From: Methylococcaceae bacterium UBA7658
GTDB lineage: Bacteria; Pseudomonadota; Gammaproteobacteria; Methylococcales; Methylomonadaceae
Direction: 5' to 3'
DNA length: 29,784 nucleotides
NCBI GenBank assembly: GCA_002483425.1
Contig: DLHW01000014.1
Coordinates: forward strand, 30,652 to 60,435
Position numbers and translations under genes: made by a program. Numbering within the stretch: position 1 is the stretch's first letter; every line of letters starts with the position of its first letter. The notes under the pieces are model-generated. The model did no database searches and was not told the DNA's origin. It saw only the letters and a list, made by a program, of their open reading frames with translations. This document shows positions 22,881-29,784 of the stretch, one piece after another.

Positions 22881-23762
22881 ATGAAGAAAAAAGTTACCAA
22901 GGTCGTTTTTCCCGTTGCCGGTTTGGGCACCCGTTTTTTACCCGCTACCAAGGCGGTCCCCAAAGAAATGCTGCCCATCGTGGACAAGCCGCTCATGCAG
23001 TATGCGGTTGAAGAAGCGCTCGCAGCCGGAATCGATACGCTGATTTTTATCACCGGGCGCAGCAAAAATTCCATTATGGAACATTACGACAAAGCGTATG
23101 AAATGGAGAAGGAACTGGAAGCCAGAAACAAAACCGAAATCCTAAACCAACTACGCGGCATTATTCCTGCCGATGTGAAATGCGTTTTCATCCGGCAGCC
23201 GGAAGCTTTGGGCTTGGGGCACGCGGTTTATTGTGCGCTACCGGTCGTCGGCGATGAACCGTTTGCCGTGATTTTACCGGACGATTTGATTTACGACGGC
23301 GAACGCGGCTGCATGAAACAAATGGTGGATCTGTATGAACAAACTCAGTCGTCGATCTTGGGCGTAGAACGGGTCGACCCGTCCGAGACCGATAAATACG
23401 GCATCGTAAGAACGGGCGAGAGTAATGGCGCTTATGCGCCGGTCGAACACATTGTCGAAAAACCTAAACCCGATGTTGCGCCTTCGAATTTGGCCGTAGT
23501 AGGCCGTTATATTTTAAATCCCGTCATTTTCGGCAAAATCAAAAATACCGGACGTGGCGCAGGCGGTGAAATTCAGTTGACCGATGCGATTGCTGATTTA
23601 ATGAAAGACGAACAAGTGTTAGCCTATGAGTTTGAAGGCAAACGTTACGACTGCGGTGCTAAATTGGGATTTTTAGTGGCTAATGTCGAATACGGCTTGT
23701 TGCATAAAGAGCTGAAAAAAGATTTTTTAGCTTATCTTAAGGATCTTAGCGGCAAGCTTTAA
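22881..23762 (+). CDS. galU: UTP-glucose-1-phosphate uridylyltransferase
   Basis: Forms UDP-glucose from UTP and glucose-1-phosphate, feeding cell-surface polysaccharide and sugar-nucleotide pathways. The 293-residue product has the family marks: 'PVAGLGTRFLPATKAVPKEM' (residues about 10-30), 'LGLGHAVYCA', 'VILPDDLIYDG', the 'VEKPKPD' substrate loop and 'GGEIQLTDAI'. The ATG at 22881 is preceded by a weak GGAAG. It is alone, with a hairpin 78 bases downstream. It competes with GlgC of the nearby glycogen cluster for glucose-1-phosphate. Confidence 0.97.
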   Translation: MKKKVTKVVFPVAGLGTRFLPATKAVPKEMLPIVDKPLMQYAVEEALAAGIDTLIFITGRSKNSIMEHYDKAYEMEKELEARNKTEILNQLRGIIPADVKCVFIRQPEALGLGHAVYCALPVVGDEPFAVILPDDLIYDGERGCMKQMVDLYEQTQSSILGVERVDPSETDKYGIVRTGESNGAYAPVEHIVEKPKPDVAPSNLAVVGRYILNPVIFGKIKNTGRGAGGEIQLTDAIADLMKDEQVLAYEFEGKRYDCGAKLGFLVANVEYGLLHKELKKDFLAYLKDLSGKL

Positions 23763-23839
23763 ACCCGGAAAAGGTCTAATCCGAAGGGGGTCCTCGAAAG
23801 ATCAACGTTAGCAATGAGTTCGAAAACTTAATCAAAATT

Positions 23840-23870
23840 ACAGAGGGACAAGGGTTATTCGTCCCTTTGT
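23840..23870 (+). terminator. Hairpin after galU, possible terminator
   Basis: A 10-bp stem (ACAGAGGGAC / GTCCCTTTGT, one G-U pair) with an 11-base loop lies 78 bases after the galU stop. The 3' side is followed by AACATTTTT, so the U-tract is offset. It lies between convergent genes and may serve both. Confidence 0.5.
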
Positions 23871-23981
23871 AACATTTTTCCACCCGTTTTAACCGGTTTT
23901 TGGCTGGCGATCGTCCGGCCAGGTTATCGTTCTGCCGAAATGTGCTTACGCATCTATCATTTCTTAGGCTTTTTAAAAAAC

Positions 23982-24491
23982 TTAGACCGCCTTTAAGTTT
24001 TCGTTTTCGTATAAACGGGCTTTTTTCCAGCCTGAAAAAACTTCTTCATTAAACGGAATATCGTTATCGATCGCATATTCGTAGCAACTTCTAAATAAAC
24101 GCGCCGTCCGGAATGCATGCAATTCGTCATCGGCGGTAACATTATCGATATTGCCGACCTGAAAAGTTTTGTTTTTAGATTTTCCGTCGCATACCCAGAA
24201 GACCGTGTAACAAAGATAACTTTTGTTTTTGCGGTGATCGAATTTTATCGTTCTCGAAACGCCCGTTACACCCGTGGTGGTTTTGTTTTTCGGCGGTTTT
24301 AAAAAGCGGGTTTTGCTGCCTTTAAGCGCGACAAGCATTTGATCTCGCCATGTGATAGCCGCTTTTAACGATTTGACCTTACTACCCCATAGTTTATGGG
24401 AAAAATAACGGCTGCTTTCTTTGCCGCGCCTGACGATACGGACCTGATAACCGAACACATCCGGCTCAGTGATGTGCTTATTTTTTATCAT
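23982..24491 (-). CDS. AP2/ERF-like repeat protein, putative DNA-binding
   Basis: A 169-residue cytoplasmic protein. It seems to hold two AP2-like units: residues about 14-55 ('YQVRIVRRGKESSRYF', then 'ALKAAITWRD' type helix) and about 73-140 ('TGVTGVSR', then 'YTVFWVCDGKSKNKTFQVG', then a helix 'HAFRTARLFRSCYEYA'). AP2-type domains have a three-stranded sheet plus helix that binds DNA and occur in bacterial proteins and homing endonucleases. No nuclease motif (HNH) is visible here, so it is more likely a DNA-binding protein of unknown target. The family call is from pattern memory. ATG 24491; Shine-Dalgarno weak. Convergent with galU. Confidence 0.6.
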   Translation of the reverse strand: MIKNKHITEPDVFGYQVRIVRRGKESSRYFSHKLWGSKVKSLKAAITWRDQMLVALKGSKTRFLKPPKNKTTTGVTGVSRTIKFDHRKNKSYLCYTVFWVCDGKSKNKTFQVGNIDNVTADDELHAFRTARLFRSCYEYAIDNDIPFNEEVFSGWKKARLYENENLKAV

Positions 24492-24766
24492 ACAGAGTTC
24501 TCGAAATAAATTAAAACAAGTAACAGCAAGCCTATGTTGCTATATCCGCGTTTTCAAAAATCGCTAGACTTAGCGTGAGTTTTAAATGTAAGCTTTCGAT
24601 TACAAATTATGTCTTAAGTTTTAAGAAATGCAAGCGAATTATGAAGGTTAAAAGAAATAGTTATCATTTCTAGTGTAAAATGACCGGCATACCTCATAGG
24701 CATTAGAAGCTGAGTGTGGTTGTTATTCGTCTCACTTTACTTAATTTCATGACATAGGAGATTTTA

Positions 24767-25372
24767 ATGAGCGTTTTAGTTGGTAAACAAGCACCGGACT
24801 TCACTGTGCCGGCAGTACTGGGCGACGGTTCGATCGTCGATGCTTTCAATTTTTCTTCGGCAACCAGCGGTAAATATGCGGTTGTCTTTTTTTATCCTTT
24901 AGACTTTACGTTTGTTTGTCCGAGCGAATTGATTGCCTTGGATCATCGTATGGACGAATTTAAAAGCCGTAATGTCGAGGTGATCGCTGTTTCGATCGAT
25001 TCGCATTTCACTCATAACGCTTGGCGCAATACGCCGGTCAATAAAGGCGGTATCGGTTCGGTCCGTTATACAATGGCCGCCGATATGGCGCATACGATTT
25101 GCAAGGATTACGATGTCGAGGCTGCGGCGCCAGCCGTGGCTTATCGCGGCACGTTCTTGATCGATAAAAACGGCGTTGTGCGTCATCAAGTGGTTAACGA
25201 TTTGCCGTTGGGACGTAATATGGATGAATTGCTCCGCATGATCGACGCTTTGCAATTCTTCGAAGAACACGGTGAGGTTTGTCCTGCCGGCTGGAATAAA
25301 GGCGACGCCGGAATGAATGCTAGCCCGTCGGGCGTTGCGGATTACTTGGACAAACACGCCGATAAGCTCTAA
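24767..25372 (+). CDS. 2-Cys peroxiredoxin (AhpC/Prx1 type)
   Basis: A 201-residue typical 2-Cys peroxiredoxin that reduces hydrogen peroxide, organic peroxides and peroxynitrite. The peroxidatic C51 lies in 'PLDFTFVCPSE' and the resolving C172 in 'HGEVCPAGW'; the GGIG loop (94-97) is present but no C-terminal YF motif. It starts at ATG 24767 after AGGAGA, a strong ribosome-binding site. It is intact, unlike the PrxQ/Bcp gene at 22023-22493. Followed by a long hairpin, so it is probably monocistronic. The reductant (thioredoxin or AhpF type) is not encoded here. Confidence 0.95.
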   Translation: MSVLVGKQAPDFTVPAVLGDGSIVDAFNFSSATSGKYAVVFFYPLDFTFVCPSELIALDHRMDEFKSRNVEVIAVSIDSHFTHNAWRNTPVNKGGIGSVRYTMAADMAHTICKDYDVEAAAPAVAYRGTFLIDKNGVVRHQVVNDLPLGRNMDELLRMIDALQFFEEHGEVCPAGWNKGDAGMNASPSGVADYLDKHADKL

Positions 25373-25406
25373 GCTACCGCAATCGTTATAAACTTGGGGA
25401 GTCTCA

Positions 25407-25437
25407 GTTTAGCGGGAGATTAAATCTCCTGCTAAAC
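25407..25437. terminator. 14-bp hairpin between convergent genes
   Basis: GTTTAGCGGGAGAT / ATCTCCTGCTAAAC pair over 14 bases (one G-U pair) around a TAA loop. It lies 35 bases after the peroxiredoxin stop. It has no clean U-tract on either side, but its strength and position fit a shared transcript end. Confidence 0.6.
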
Positions 25438-25486
25438 CTTCGCTTAGTTTAAGGAATTTTTTAAACGCAGGCTTGATAACTCTCAG

Positions 25487-25765
25487 CTATTTGATCATAT
25501 TGGCGAGTAACTTTTTCCGGGTTAAAAACGCGGCAATCAAACCGGCCAGTGTCGGTATTTGCCCGAGAATAAAAGTTCCCGCCGAACGTTTCGCGAGCGC
25601 TGCGGCAAAGGTTTTATCGATGATTAAATCCGCCATGAACCAGCCGATCAAATAACCGATGAGTCCGATCACGGCCCATTTTACCGGCGGCTGGTTATTT
25701 TTATCCGCTGTCATGTAGCACCAAATAACGACCCCAAGGGCAGCCAGTTTTGCTAAAAGCAACAT
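25487..25765 (-). CDS. Small inner-membrane protein (92 aa), function unknown
   Basis: From ATG 25765 it encodes 92 residues with two or three hydrophobic segments (about 3-18, 29-48, and a weaker one 63-85) separated by short polar loops such as 'TADKNNQPPVKW' and 'TRKKLLANMIK'. The start is set by an excellent GAGAGGAGGA just upstream; the longer frame to 25780 begins inside that site. I do not recognise the family. Convergent with the peroxiredoxin gene. Confidence 0.65.
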   Translation of the reverse strand: MLLLAKLAALGVVIWCYMTADKNNQPPVKWAVIGLIGYLIGWFMADLIIDKTFAAALAKRSAGTFILGQIPTLAGLIAAFLTRKKLLANMIK

Positions 25766-25990
25766 AATTCCTCCTCTCAATATTTATTTTGTTTTTTAAC
25801 TCGTTCCGGTTGTAGTCTATAGCATTTTACAACTATTGGCCGATTATACACTCCGTTGTTATCTTATTCTCGCGTCGACAGAGCTACGAGCGCAATAAAA
25901 TCGATTGTCGTCCGATTCGCGGCGGTGAGTCGAACGTAGAGAAACGGCATACTGCGGCAAAGTCTGCTAAGGATAAAGATAAGCAATCGT

Positions 25991-27388
25991 ATGTGGCGAA
26001 TAACGGGTGTTTGGTTACTTAGGGCAGTAGCTATTTTATTTTTTTTGCTGATAACGATAGTCCTTGTTATCCGGCAAATAGACCTCAATACTTATAAAAG
26101 CAGTTTAGTTGCGTCGATAAAATCCAAAACGGGACTTGAAGCCAGTTTTGAGGGTGATATTCAATGGTCATTTTTGCCTGGAATCGGTATTCAAACCGGA
26201 AAAGTAGTTTTAATAAGTAACCGGAATTTAACAGAGCAACCGCTTATCGAAATTGCTCAAAGCGAAATTCGAATAGAATTATTACCCTTGCTTCAACATA
26301 AGCTCGAGGTATCCGCGTTAACATTGGAAGGATTAACACTCGATCTTATAAATGACGCGCATGGCCGGGGTAATTGGCCGGATTCATTTAGCTCCTTGCG
26401 GTCAACAATACCTTATGCGGCAACTGTCCCGGCGCGTGATAACATTATGTTACCGGCGTTCGCAATACATTCGGTTACCGTTAACAACGCTCGTGTTACT
26501 TGGGACAATCGCCAACGCGGAAAGCGTCTGGAATTCAACAATATCAATGCGCGTTTAAAGGGCTATCCAATCGGTAAACCGGCGCAAATTACGCTCTCAA
26601 CGGCGATAAACGGCAATACATTCGAATTTCCCGGGAGCTTAACGCTAAACACGGGCTTACTGCTTGACGAGAACTTGAATCGGATTGCGCTAACCCAAAC
26701 CGAGGCGTCATGGAACGGGTTTAATCGCCACGCTAACAGTCAGCCGCTAACTTGTAAGCTGACAATTCCCGCCGGGCAATACGAAATAAATCGGCAAGCA
26801 CTCCGTTTAACTGGACTGCGCTTTGAAACGAATGGGTTTCGCCTAAAGGCAGCTATTAATGGTCGCGTCGCAACAACCCGGCCGGACATCCAAGCCGACG
26901 TTGATATAGCGCCCTTTAACCCGGCGTTAACAATGCAACAATGGCATTTAAACCTGCCCGTTGTGCGCAATAATAAAGCTTTTACTAAACTCGCCATGAA
27001 ATTTCGACTGCAAGCAACCCCTGATTCGATCAGTGTTACCGATCTGGATATGACGTTAGACGATAGCCGGATTAACGGCGCGGCAACCGTAGAAGGCTTT
27101 AAGCATCCAAAGCTTAATTTTGATTTAGTCGTGGACGCAATCAATCTTGACCTTTACCGGGAGCCGCGGAAAAAATTAATTCCGTCGCAAAGAAACAATG
27201 GCGAGGTTATTAACGTCAATTCTGTCACTCAGATTTTAGAGCGGCTAAAAAGATTAAACACAAACGGCATCATTCTGTTCCGCCGGTTAGTCTTTGACCG
27301 GATAACGATGCAAAACCTCCGCTGGTCGTTCGTGTCTAAGCAAGACTTGGTCAAAACCGTTCACCCATACGATTTAAATAAACCATGA
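25991..27388 (+). CDS. AsmA family protein, C-terminally truncated
   Basis: A 465-residue protein of the AsmA group, envelope proteins anchored by an N-terminal helix (residues about 6-28, 'LLRAVAILFFLLITIVLVI') with a large periplasmic beta-rich part. They are linked to outer-membrane assembly and lipid transport. Family marks: 'SIKSKTGLEASFEGDIQWSF' and 'LPLLQHKLEVSALTLEGLTL' at the N-terminus. The last part 'IILFRRLVFDRITMQNLRW' matches the region after which typical family members continue for another 100-200 residues, but here the frame ends at 27388, 89 bases before mutY. AsmA-mutY-yggX is the gene order also found in Pseudomonas, so the gene is in its normal place but looks shortened. 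Confidence 0.8.
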   Translation: MWRITGVWLLRAVAILFFLLITIVLVIRQIDLNTYKSSLVASIKSKTGLEASFEGDIQWSFLPGIGIQTGKVVLISNRNLTEQPLIEIAQSEIRIELLPLLQHKLEVSALTLEGLTLDLINDAHGRGNWPDSFSSLRSTIPYAATVPARDNIMLPAFAIHSVTVNNARVTWDNRQRGKRLEFNNINARLKGYPIGKPAQITLSTAINGNTFEFPGSLTLNTGLLLDENLNRIALTQTEASWNGFNRHANSQPLTCKLTIPAGQYEINRQALRLTGLRFETNGFRLKAAINGRVATTRPDIQADVDIAPFNPALTMQQWHLNLPVVRNNKAFTKLAMKFRLQATPDSISVTDLDMTLDDSRINGAATVEGFKHPKLNFDLVVDAINLDLYREPRKKLIPSQRNNGEVINVNSVTQILERLKRLNTNGIILFRRLVFDRITMQNLRWSFVSKQDLVKTVHPYDLNKP

Positions 27389-27477
27389 AAGACCGCGCTG
27401 TAGTGGAAAATAAATACTTTTCAAATCTTGCGGCTAAAGTTCTGGCCCTAGTCCAGCCGGTTAGCACTATATAAAGA

Positions 27478-28551
27478 ATGACTCCGGCCGGATTTCAACA
27501 AAAACTATTACTTTGGTTCGATCGATACGGGCGAAGAGAGTTGCCTTGGCAGCAAGACACGACACCTTACCGCGTTTGGATTTCCGAAATCATGCTGCAA
27601 CAAACGCAAGTGGTTACGGTAATCCCTTATTTTTTAGCATTTACTGCAAAATTCCCTGATGTACATAAGCTAGCCCAGGCATCTATCGATGAAGTGCTAC
27701 CGCTATGGTCTGGGCTGGGTTATTATGCCCGCGCCCGGAATTTGCATAAGACGGCGCAAATAATCCATGCACAAAACAAATTCCCCGATACCGTCGATGA
27801 GCTAACAGCATTGCCCGGCATAGGACTATCGACAGCAGGAGCCATTTTGAGTATTGCATTCAATAAAAGTCATCCCATCCTAGACGGCAATGTAAAACGT
27901 ATTTTGGCTCGCTTTAAAGCCATTTCCGGCTGGCCGGGAAACAGTCAAGTCAACAAACAACTTTGGGATGCAAGCGCATTGTTCACGCCTCAAGCGCGTG
28001 TTGCCGACTACACACAAGCGATCATGGACTTAGGCGCGATGATTTGCACCCGCCATAATCCGGCTTGCGGTCTTTGTCCGCTGACCGATGGGTGTGTGTC
28101 TTATATAAACAAAAGCGTGGATAATTATCCCACGCCTAAACCCCGGAAGACCCTGCCGGTCAAACGGAGTATATTTTTAGTGCTCCGTAATAATAACGGG
28201 CAAGTGCTGCTGGAAAAAAGGCCGCCGGCCGGCATCTGGGGCGGACTATGGTGCCTGCCCGAATATTCCAGCGAACACGAATTAACGGCTTGGTGCCATC
28301 AGCGTTCCATTAAGATTACAAGCAGCCGCTACGGCAACACCCGGCGGCATACTTTTTCCCATTTTCATCTCGACTACACGCCGCTTGAGCTTGAAACCGA
28401 TAACCAAAATCATACTATCATGACCGGCGGCCGGTTTGTTTGGCATGATTTACAGAAAACCGTCGAACTCGGTTTAGCCGCACCCATTAAGTTATTACTG
28501 CAACATTACTTTACAGGAGAATCAAAATGCCCCGACTCATTCATTGTGTGA
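27478..28551 (+). CDS. mutY: A/G-specific adenine glycosylase
   Basis: Removes adenine mispaired with 8-oxoguanine in base-excision repair. The 357-residue product is full length: HhH-GPD catalytic domain with E37 ('WISEIMLQQTQV') and D136 ('ILDGNVKRILAR'), hairpin 'LPGIGLSTAGAI', the [4Fe-4S] loop C190-X6-C197-X2-C200-X5-C206, and a C-terminal NUDIX-like domain ending 'HTFSHFHLDY'. ATG 27478 has only a weak Shine-Dalgarno. It overlaps yggX by 25 bases, so the pair is translationally linked. Confidence 0.97.
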   Translation: MTPAGFQQKLLLWFDRYGRRELPWQQDTTPYRVWISEIMLQQTQVVTVIPYFLAFTAKFPDVHKLAQASIDEVLPLWSGLGYYARARNLHKTAQIIHAQNKFPDTVDELTALPGIGLSTAGAILSIAFNKSHPILDGNVKRILARFKAISGWPGNSQVNKQLWDASALFTPQARVADYTQAIMDLGAMICTRHNPACGLCPLTDGCVSYINKSVDNYPTPKPRKTLPVKRSIFLVLRNNNGQVLLEKRPPAGIWGGLWCLPEYSSEHELTAWCHQRSIKITSSRYGNTRRHTFSHFHLDYTPLELETDNQNHTIMTGGRFVWHDLQKTVELGLAAPIKLLLQHYFTGESKCPDSFIV

Positions 28552-28799
28552 AATTAGGACAAGAAGCCGAAGGTTTAGAGACACCGCCATTTCCGGGCGC
28601 CAAAGGTCAGGAGATTTTCGAAAAAATTTCCAAGCAAGCTTGGCAAGATTGGCTAGGCAGACAAACCATGCTGATCAATGAGTATAAATTAGCCAGTTAC
28701 GACCCAAAAGCGCGAGCTTATCTCTCCGAGGAAAGAGATAAGTTTTTATTTGAAGGCAATGACGAAATGCCGCAAGGTTACGTGCCGCCAAAAGCTTAG
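28527..28799 (+). CDS. yggX: Fe(2+)-trafficking/oxidative damage protection protein
   Basis: A 90-residue YggX, which protects iron-sulfur clusters from oxidative damage. Family features: 'MPRLIHCVKLGQEAEGL' with the conserved Cys7, 'PPFPGAKGQEIFEKISKQAW' and 'LINEYKL'. Normal length. It begins inside the end of mutY, after AGGAGAATC. Next to mutY, as in E. coli and Pseudomonas, where the pair serves DNA and Fe-S protection. Confidence 0.97.
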   Translation: MPRLIHCVKLGQEAEGLETPPFPGAKGQEIFEKISKQAWQDWLGRQTMLINEYKLASYDPKARAYLSEERDKFLFEGNDEMPQGYVPPKA

Positions 28800-29103
28800 C
28801 CCATTATCGTTACACACTAACCGTCGAACGCATTGACTGTAATTTTTTCGCGTAAACCCCTAATTGTCTCACCTGAGGAGCTACCCGGTTTATAGATTTC
28901 AATCAGAAAAATAATAGGCAAGCCGCACAATAACCAAACTTAACAAGCCTCCGGCAACAAAACGATTGCTGATAAAAAAATTTTAAGTTCGTTTGAACCT
29001 TTATGCAAGTAAACGCAATTAACAGGCGTACTGAATATAGAGAACAATATTCATCACAACAAAACGATTTTTTAATTTTAGTTAACAACAGTGGAGAGAA
29101 AAC
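28800..29103. other. Intergenic, promoter region of the secreted protein
   Basis: About 300 AT-rich bases with no ORF, repeat or clear terminator. GTGGAGAG lies just before the ATG at 29104. Confidence 0.5.
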
Positions 29104-29493
29104 ATGAACTTTAAAAAGTTAGCTGGCTTAACCGTAACTTCATTAGCACTCGGCTTGGTTATACTGGGCGATGCGAACGCTGCTGGAATCAGAGTACGTT
29201 GCGAAGTCGGCGCAAGCCGTTCGAAAGCCTCCGTAGACGGTTCAGCCGTAACTGGAGTTTTTTACGCAACGGTGAAATCAGGCGGAAAAACCGTTAAATC
29301 AAAAAACCTTAGAGCCGACCCCATTAACCGCGAAGTAGAATTTGATTTCGACAGCAATCCTAGAGACATTGCCGCCGGCGCTACGGCCATACCTTCAAAT
29401 TTTATTAAAAACACAAGGGTCGTCGGCAGTATTTACAGAGCTTCAACCGGTGCATTAATCGCTTCTGCCGGCGCAGACTGTAGAGCAAGGTAA
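29104..29493 (+). CDS. Small secreted protein (129 aa), function unknown
   Basis: I do not recognise a family. It has a clear signal peptide (MNFKK, hydrophobic core 7-22, cleavage near 'GDANA', residue about 26-27). The mature part of about 102 residues is small and Ala/Ser/Lys-rich, and predicted beta-rich ('GVFYATVKSGGKTV', 'REVEFDFDS'). It has two cysteines, near the start of the mature chain ('RVRCEVG') and four residues from the end ('ADCRAR'), so one disulfide closing the domain is likely. The gene has a good GTGGAGAG site and is followed by a strong hairpin, so it is likely monocistronic. Confidence 0.7.
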   Translation: MNFKKLAGLTVTSLALGLVILGDANAAGIRVRCEVGASRSKASVDGSAVTGVFYATVKSGGKTVKSKNLRADPINREVEFDFDSNPRDIAAGATAIPSNFIKNTRVVGSIYRASTGALIASAGADCRAR

Positions 29494-29612
29494 GCTCGGT
29501 AGCCACTGCAAACCTCTAAGTTGTGCCGAAGCCGCCAGCGTGAGGAAAACAGATACCGGAAGATTACGATTACAAGGATGTAACAGTTCAGGATGTTTTA
29601 GCAAAAGGACGC

Positions 29613-29643
29613 ATGACCCGTCTCCGGAAAAGAGACGGGTCAT
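29613..29643. terminator. Perfect 12-bp hairpin, probable shared terminator
   Basis: ATGACCCGTCTC / GAGACGGGTCAT is a perfect 12-bp stem with a 7-base loop, between the secreted-protein gene and a converging minus-strand gene. On minus it is followed by GCGTCCTTTT, on plus by CCCCACC. It therefore looks best for the minus-strand gene and may stop both. Confidence 0.65.
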
Positions 29644-29667
29644 CCCCACCTCAATTTCAAGCATATG

Positions 29668-29784
29668 TCACTTTAATAATTCCGACGGCGTAATTTCAGG
29701 TTCCTCCGGTTTCACAGGAGCCGCCTTATGGGTATTTTTTGAAAACGGCTTTATCTTTGAGAGAGACTTTGGTTTAGCCGATCT
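29668..29784 (-). CDS. C-terminal end of a minus-strand gene, unrecognised
   Basis: The last 38 codons of a gene that enters from the right edge, ending in TGA at 29668-29670. The tail is Lys/Pro/Ser-rich ('KIKPFSKNTHKAAP', 'EEPEITPSELLK'), as in basic C-terminal extensions of RNA-binding or cell-division proteins, but that is not enough to name it. Confidence 0.55.
   Translation of the reverse strand, partial: RSAKPKSLSKIKPFSKNTHKAAPVKPEEPEITPSELLK

Noticed and set aside
24657..24673. ATAGTTATCATTTCTAG upstream of the 2-Cys peroxiredoxin as an OxyR half-site
   Set aside because: One base off the ATAG-N7-CTAT spacing, and no matching second half-site follows.
1..29784. CRISPR array, tRNA or rRNA genes, integrase or intact IS
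   Set aside because: No spaced direct repeats, no cloverleaf-like sequences and no transposase or integrase motifs were seen when reading both strands.

Overview
The window reads as chromosomal DNA of a gammaproteobacterium. The best fit is a gamma-type methanotroph or methylotroph (Methylococcales-like). This is inferred from the gene set: a glycogen cluster with a GH57 enzyme, a DUF2380-type exported protein, an AP2-like repeat protein, and the gammaproteobacterial orders yciO/site-2 protease/scpA/scpB/rluB and AsmA/mutY/yggX. No rRNA, tRNA, integrase, intact insertion sequence or CRISPR array was seen.

Layout. 1-162 is the end of an RND-efflux outer-membrane lipoprotein. 163-928 has no conserved gene but holds two possible small membrane-protein ORFs (375-518, 544-720). 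929-2338 is a minus-strand pair, an EVE-domain protein followed by a histone-deacetylase-like hydrolase. 2339-3282 is decayed intergenic DNA with a MITE-like inverted-repeat element and a small ORF broken by an in-frame TAG. 3283-11500 is the glycogen locus: glgC, a GH57 enzyme and malQ on minus, divergent from glgB and glgA on plus, with a clear terminator between glgB and glgA. 11544-13380 carries a short secretin-domain protein, a degenerate metallo-beta-lactamase-fold protein and a 67-aa protein. 13399-17040 is a compact minus operon (yciO-like, M50 protease, scpA, scpB, rluB).

17429-19380 is the most interesting accessory unit. It encodes an exported protein of seven about 58-residue repeats (probably a seven-bladed propeller) plus a DUF11-like C-terminal domain. 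Its mRNA leader carries a convincing c-di-GMP-I (GEMM) type riboswitch whose 3' strand overlaps an intrinsic terminator. 19642-22493 holds a DUF2380-like protein, a small secreted protein, an SDR, a VOC protein and a PrxQ/Bcp peroxiredoxin broken by an in-frame TAA. 22881-25765 carries galU, an AP2-like protein, an intact 2-Cys peroxiredoxin and a small membrane protein. 25991-28799 is AsmA (apparently truncated at its 3' end), mutY and yggX. The window ends with a small secreted protein, a strong hairpin and the 3' end of a minus-strand gene.

How the genes work together. GlgC makes ADP-glucose, GlgA polymerises it and GlgB branches it; MalQ and the GH57 enzyme remodel or degrade the glucan; GalU makes UDP-glucose from the same glucose-1-phosphate pool. 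ScpA/ScpB serve chromosome condensation with SMC. MutY, YggX and the peroxiredoxins form an oxidative-damage theme. The riboswitch suggests that an exported propeller protein is tied to the c-di-GMP lifestyle switch.
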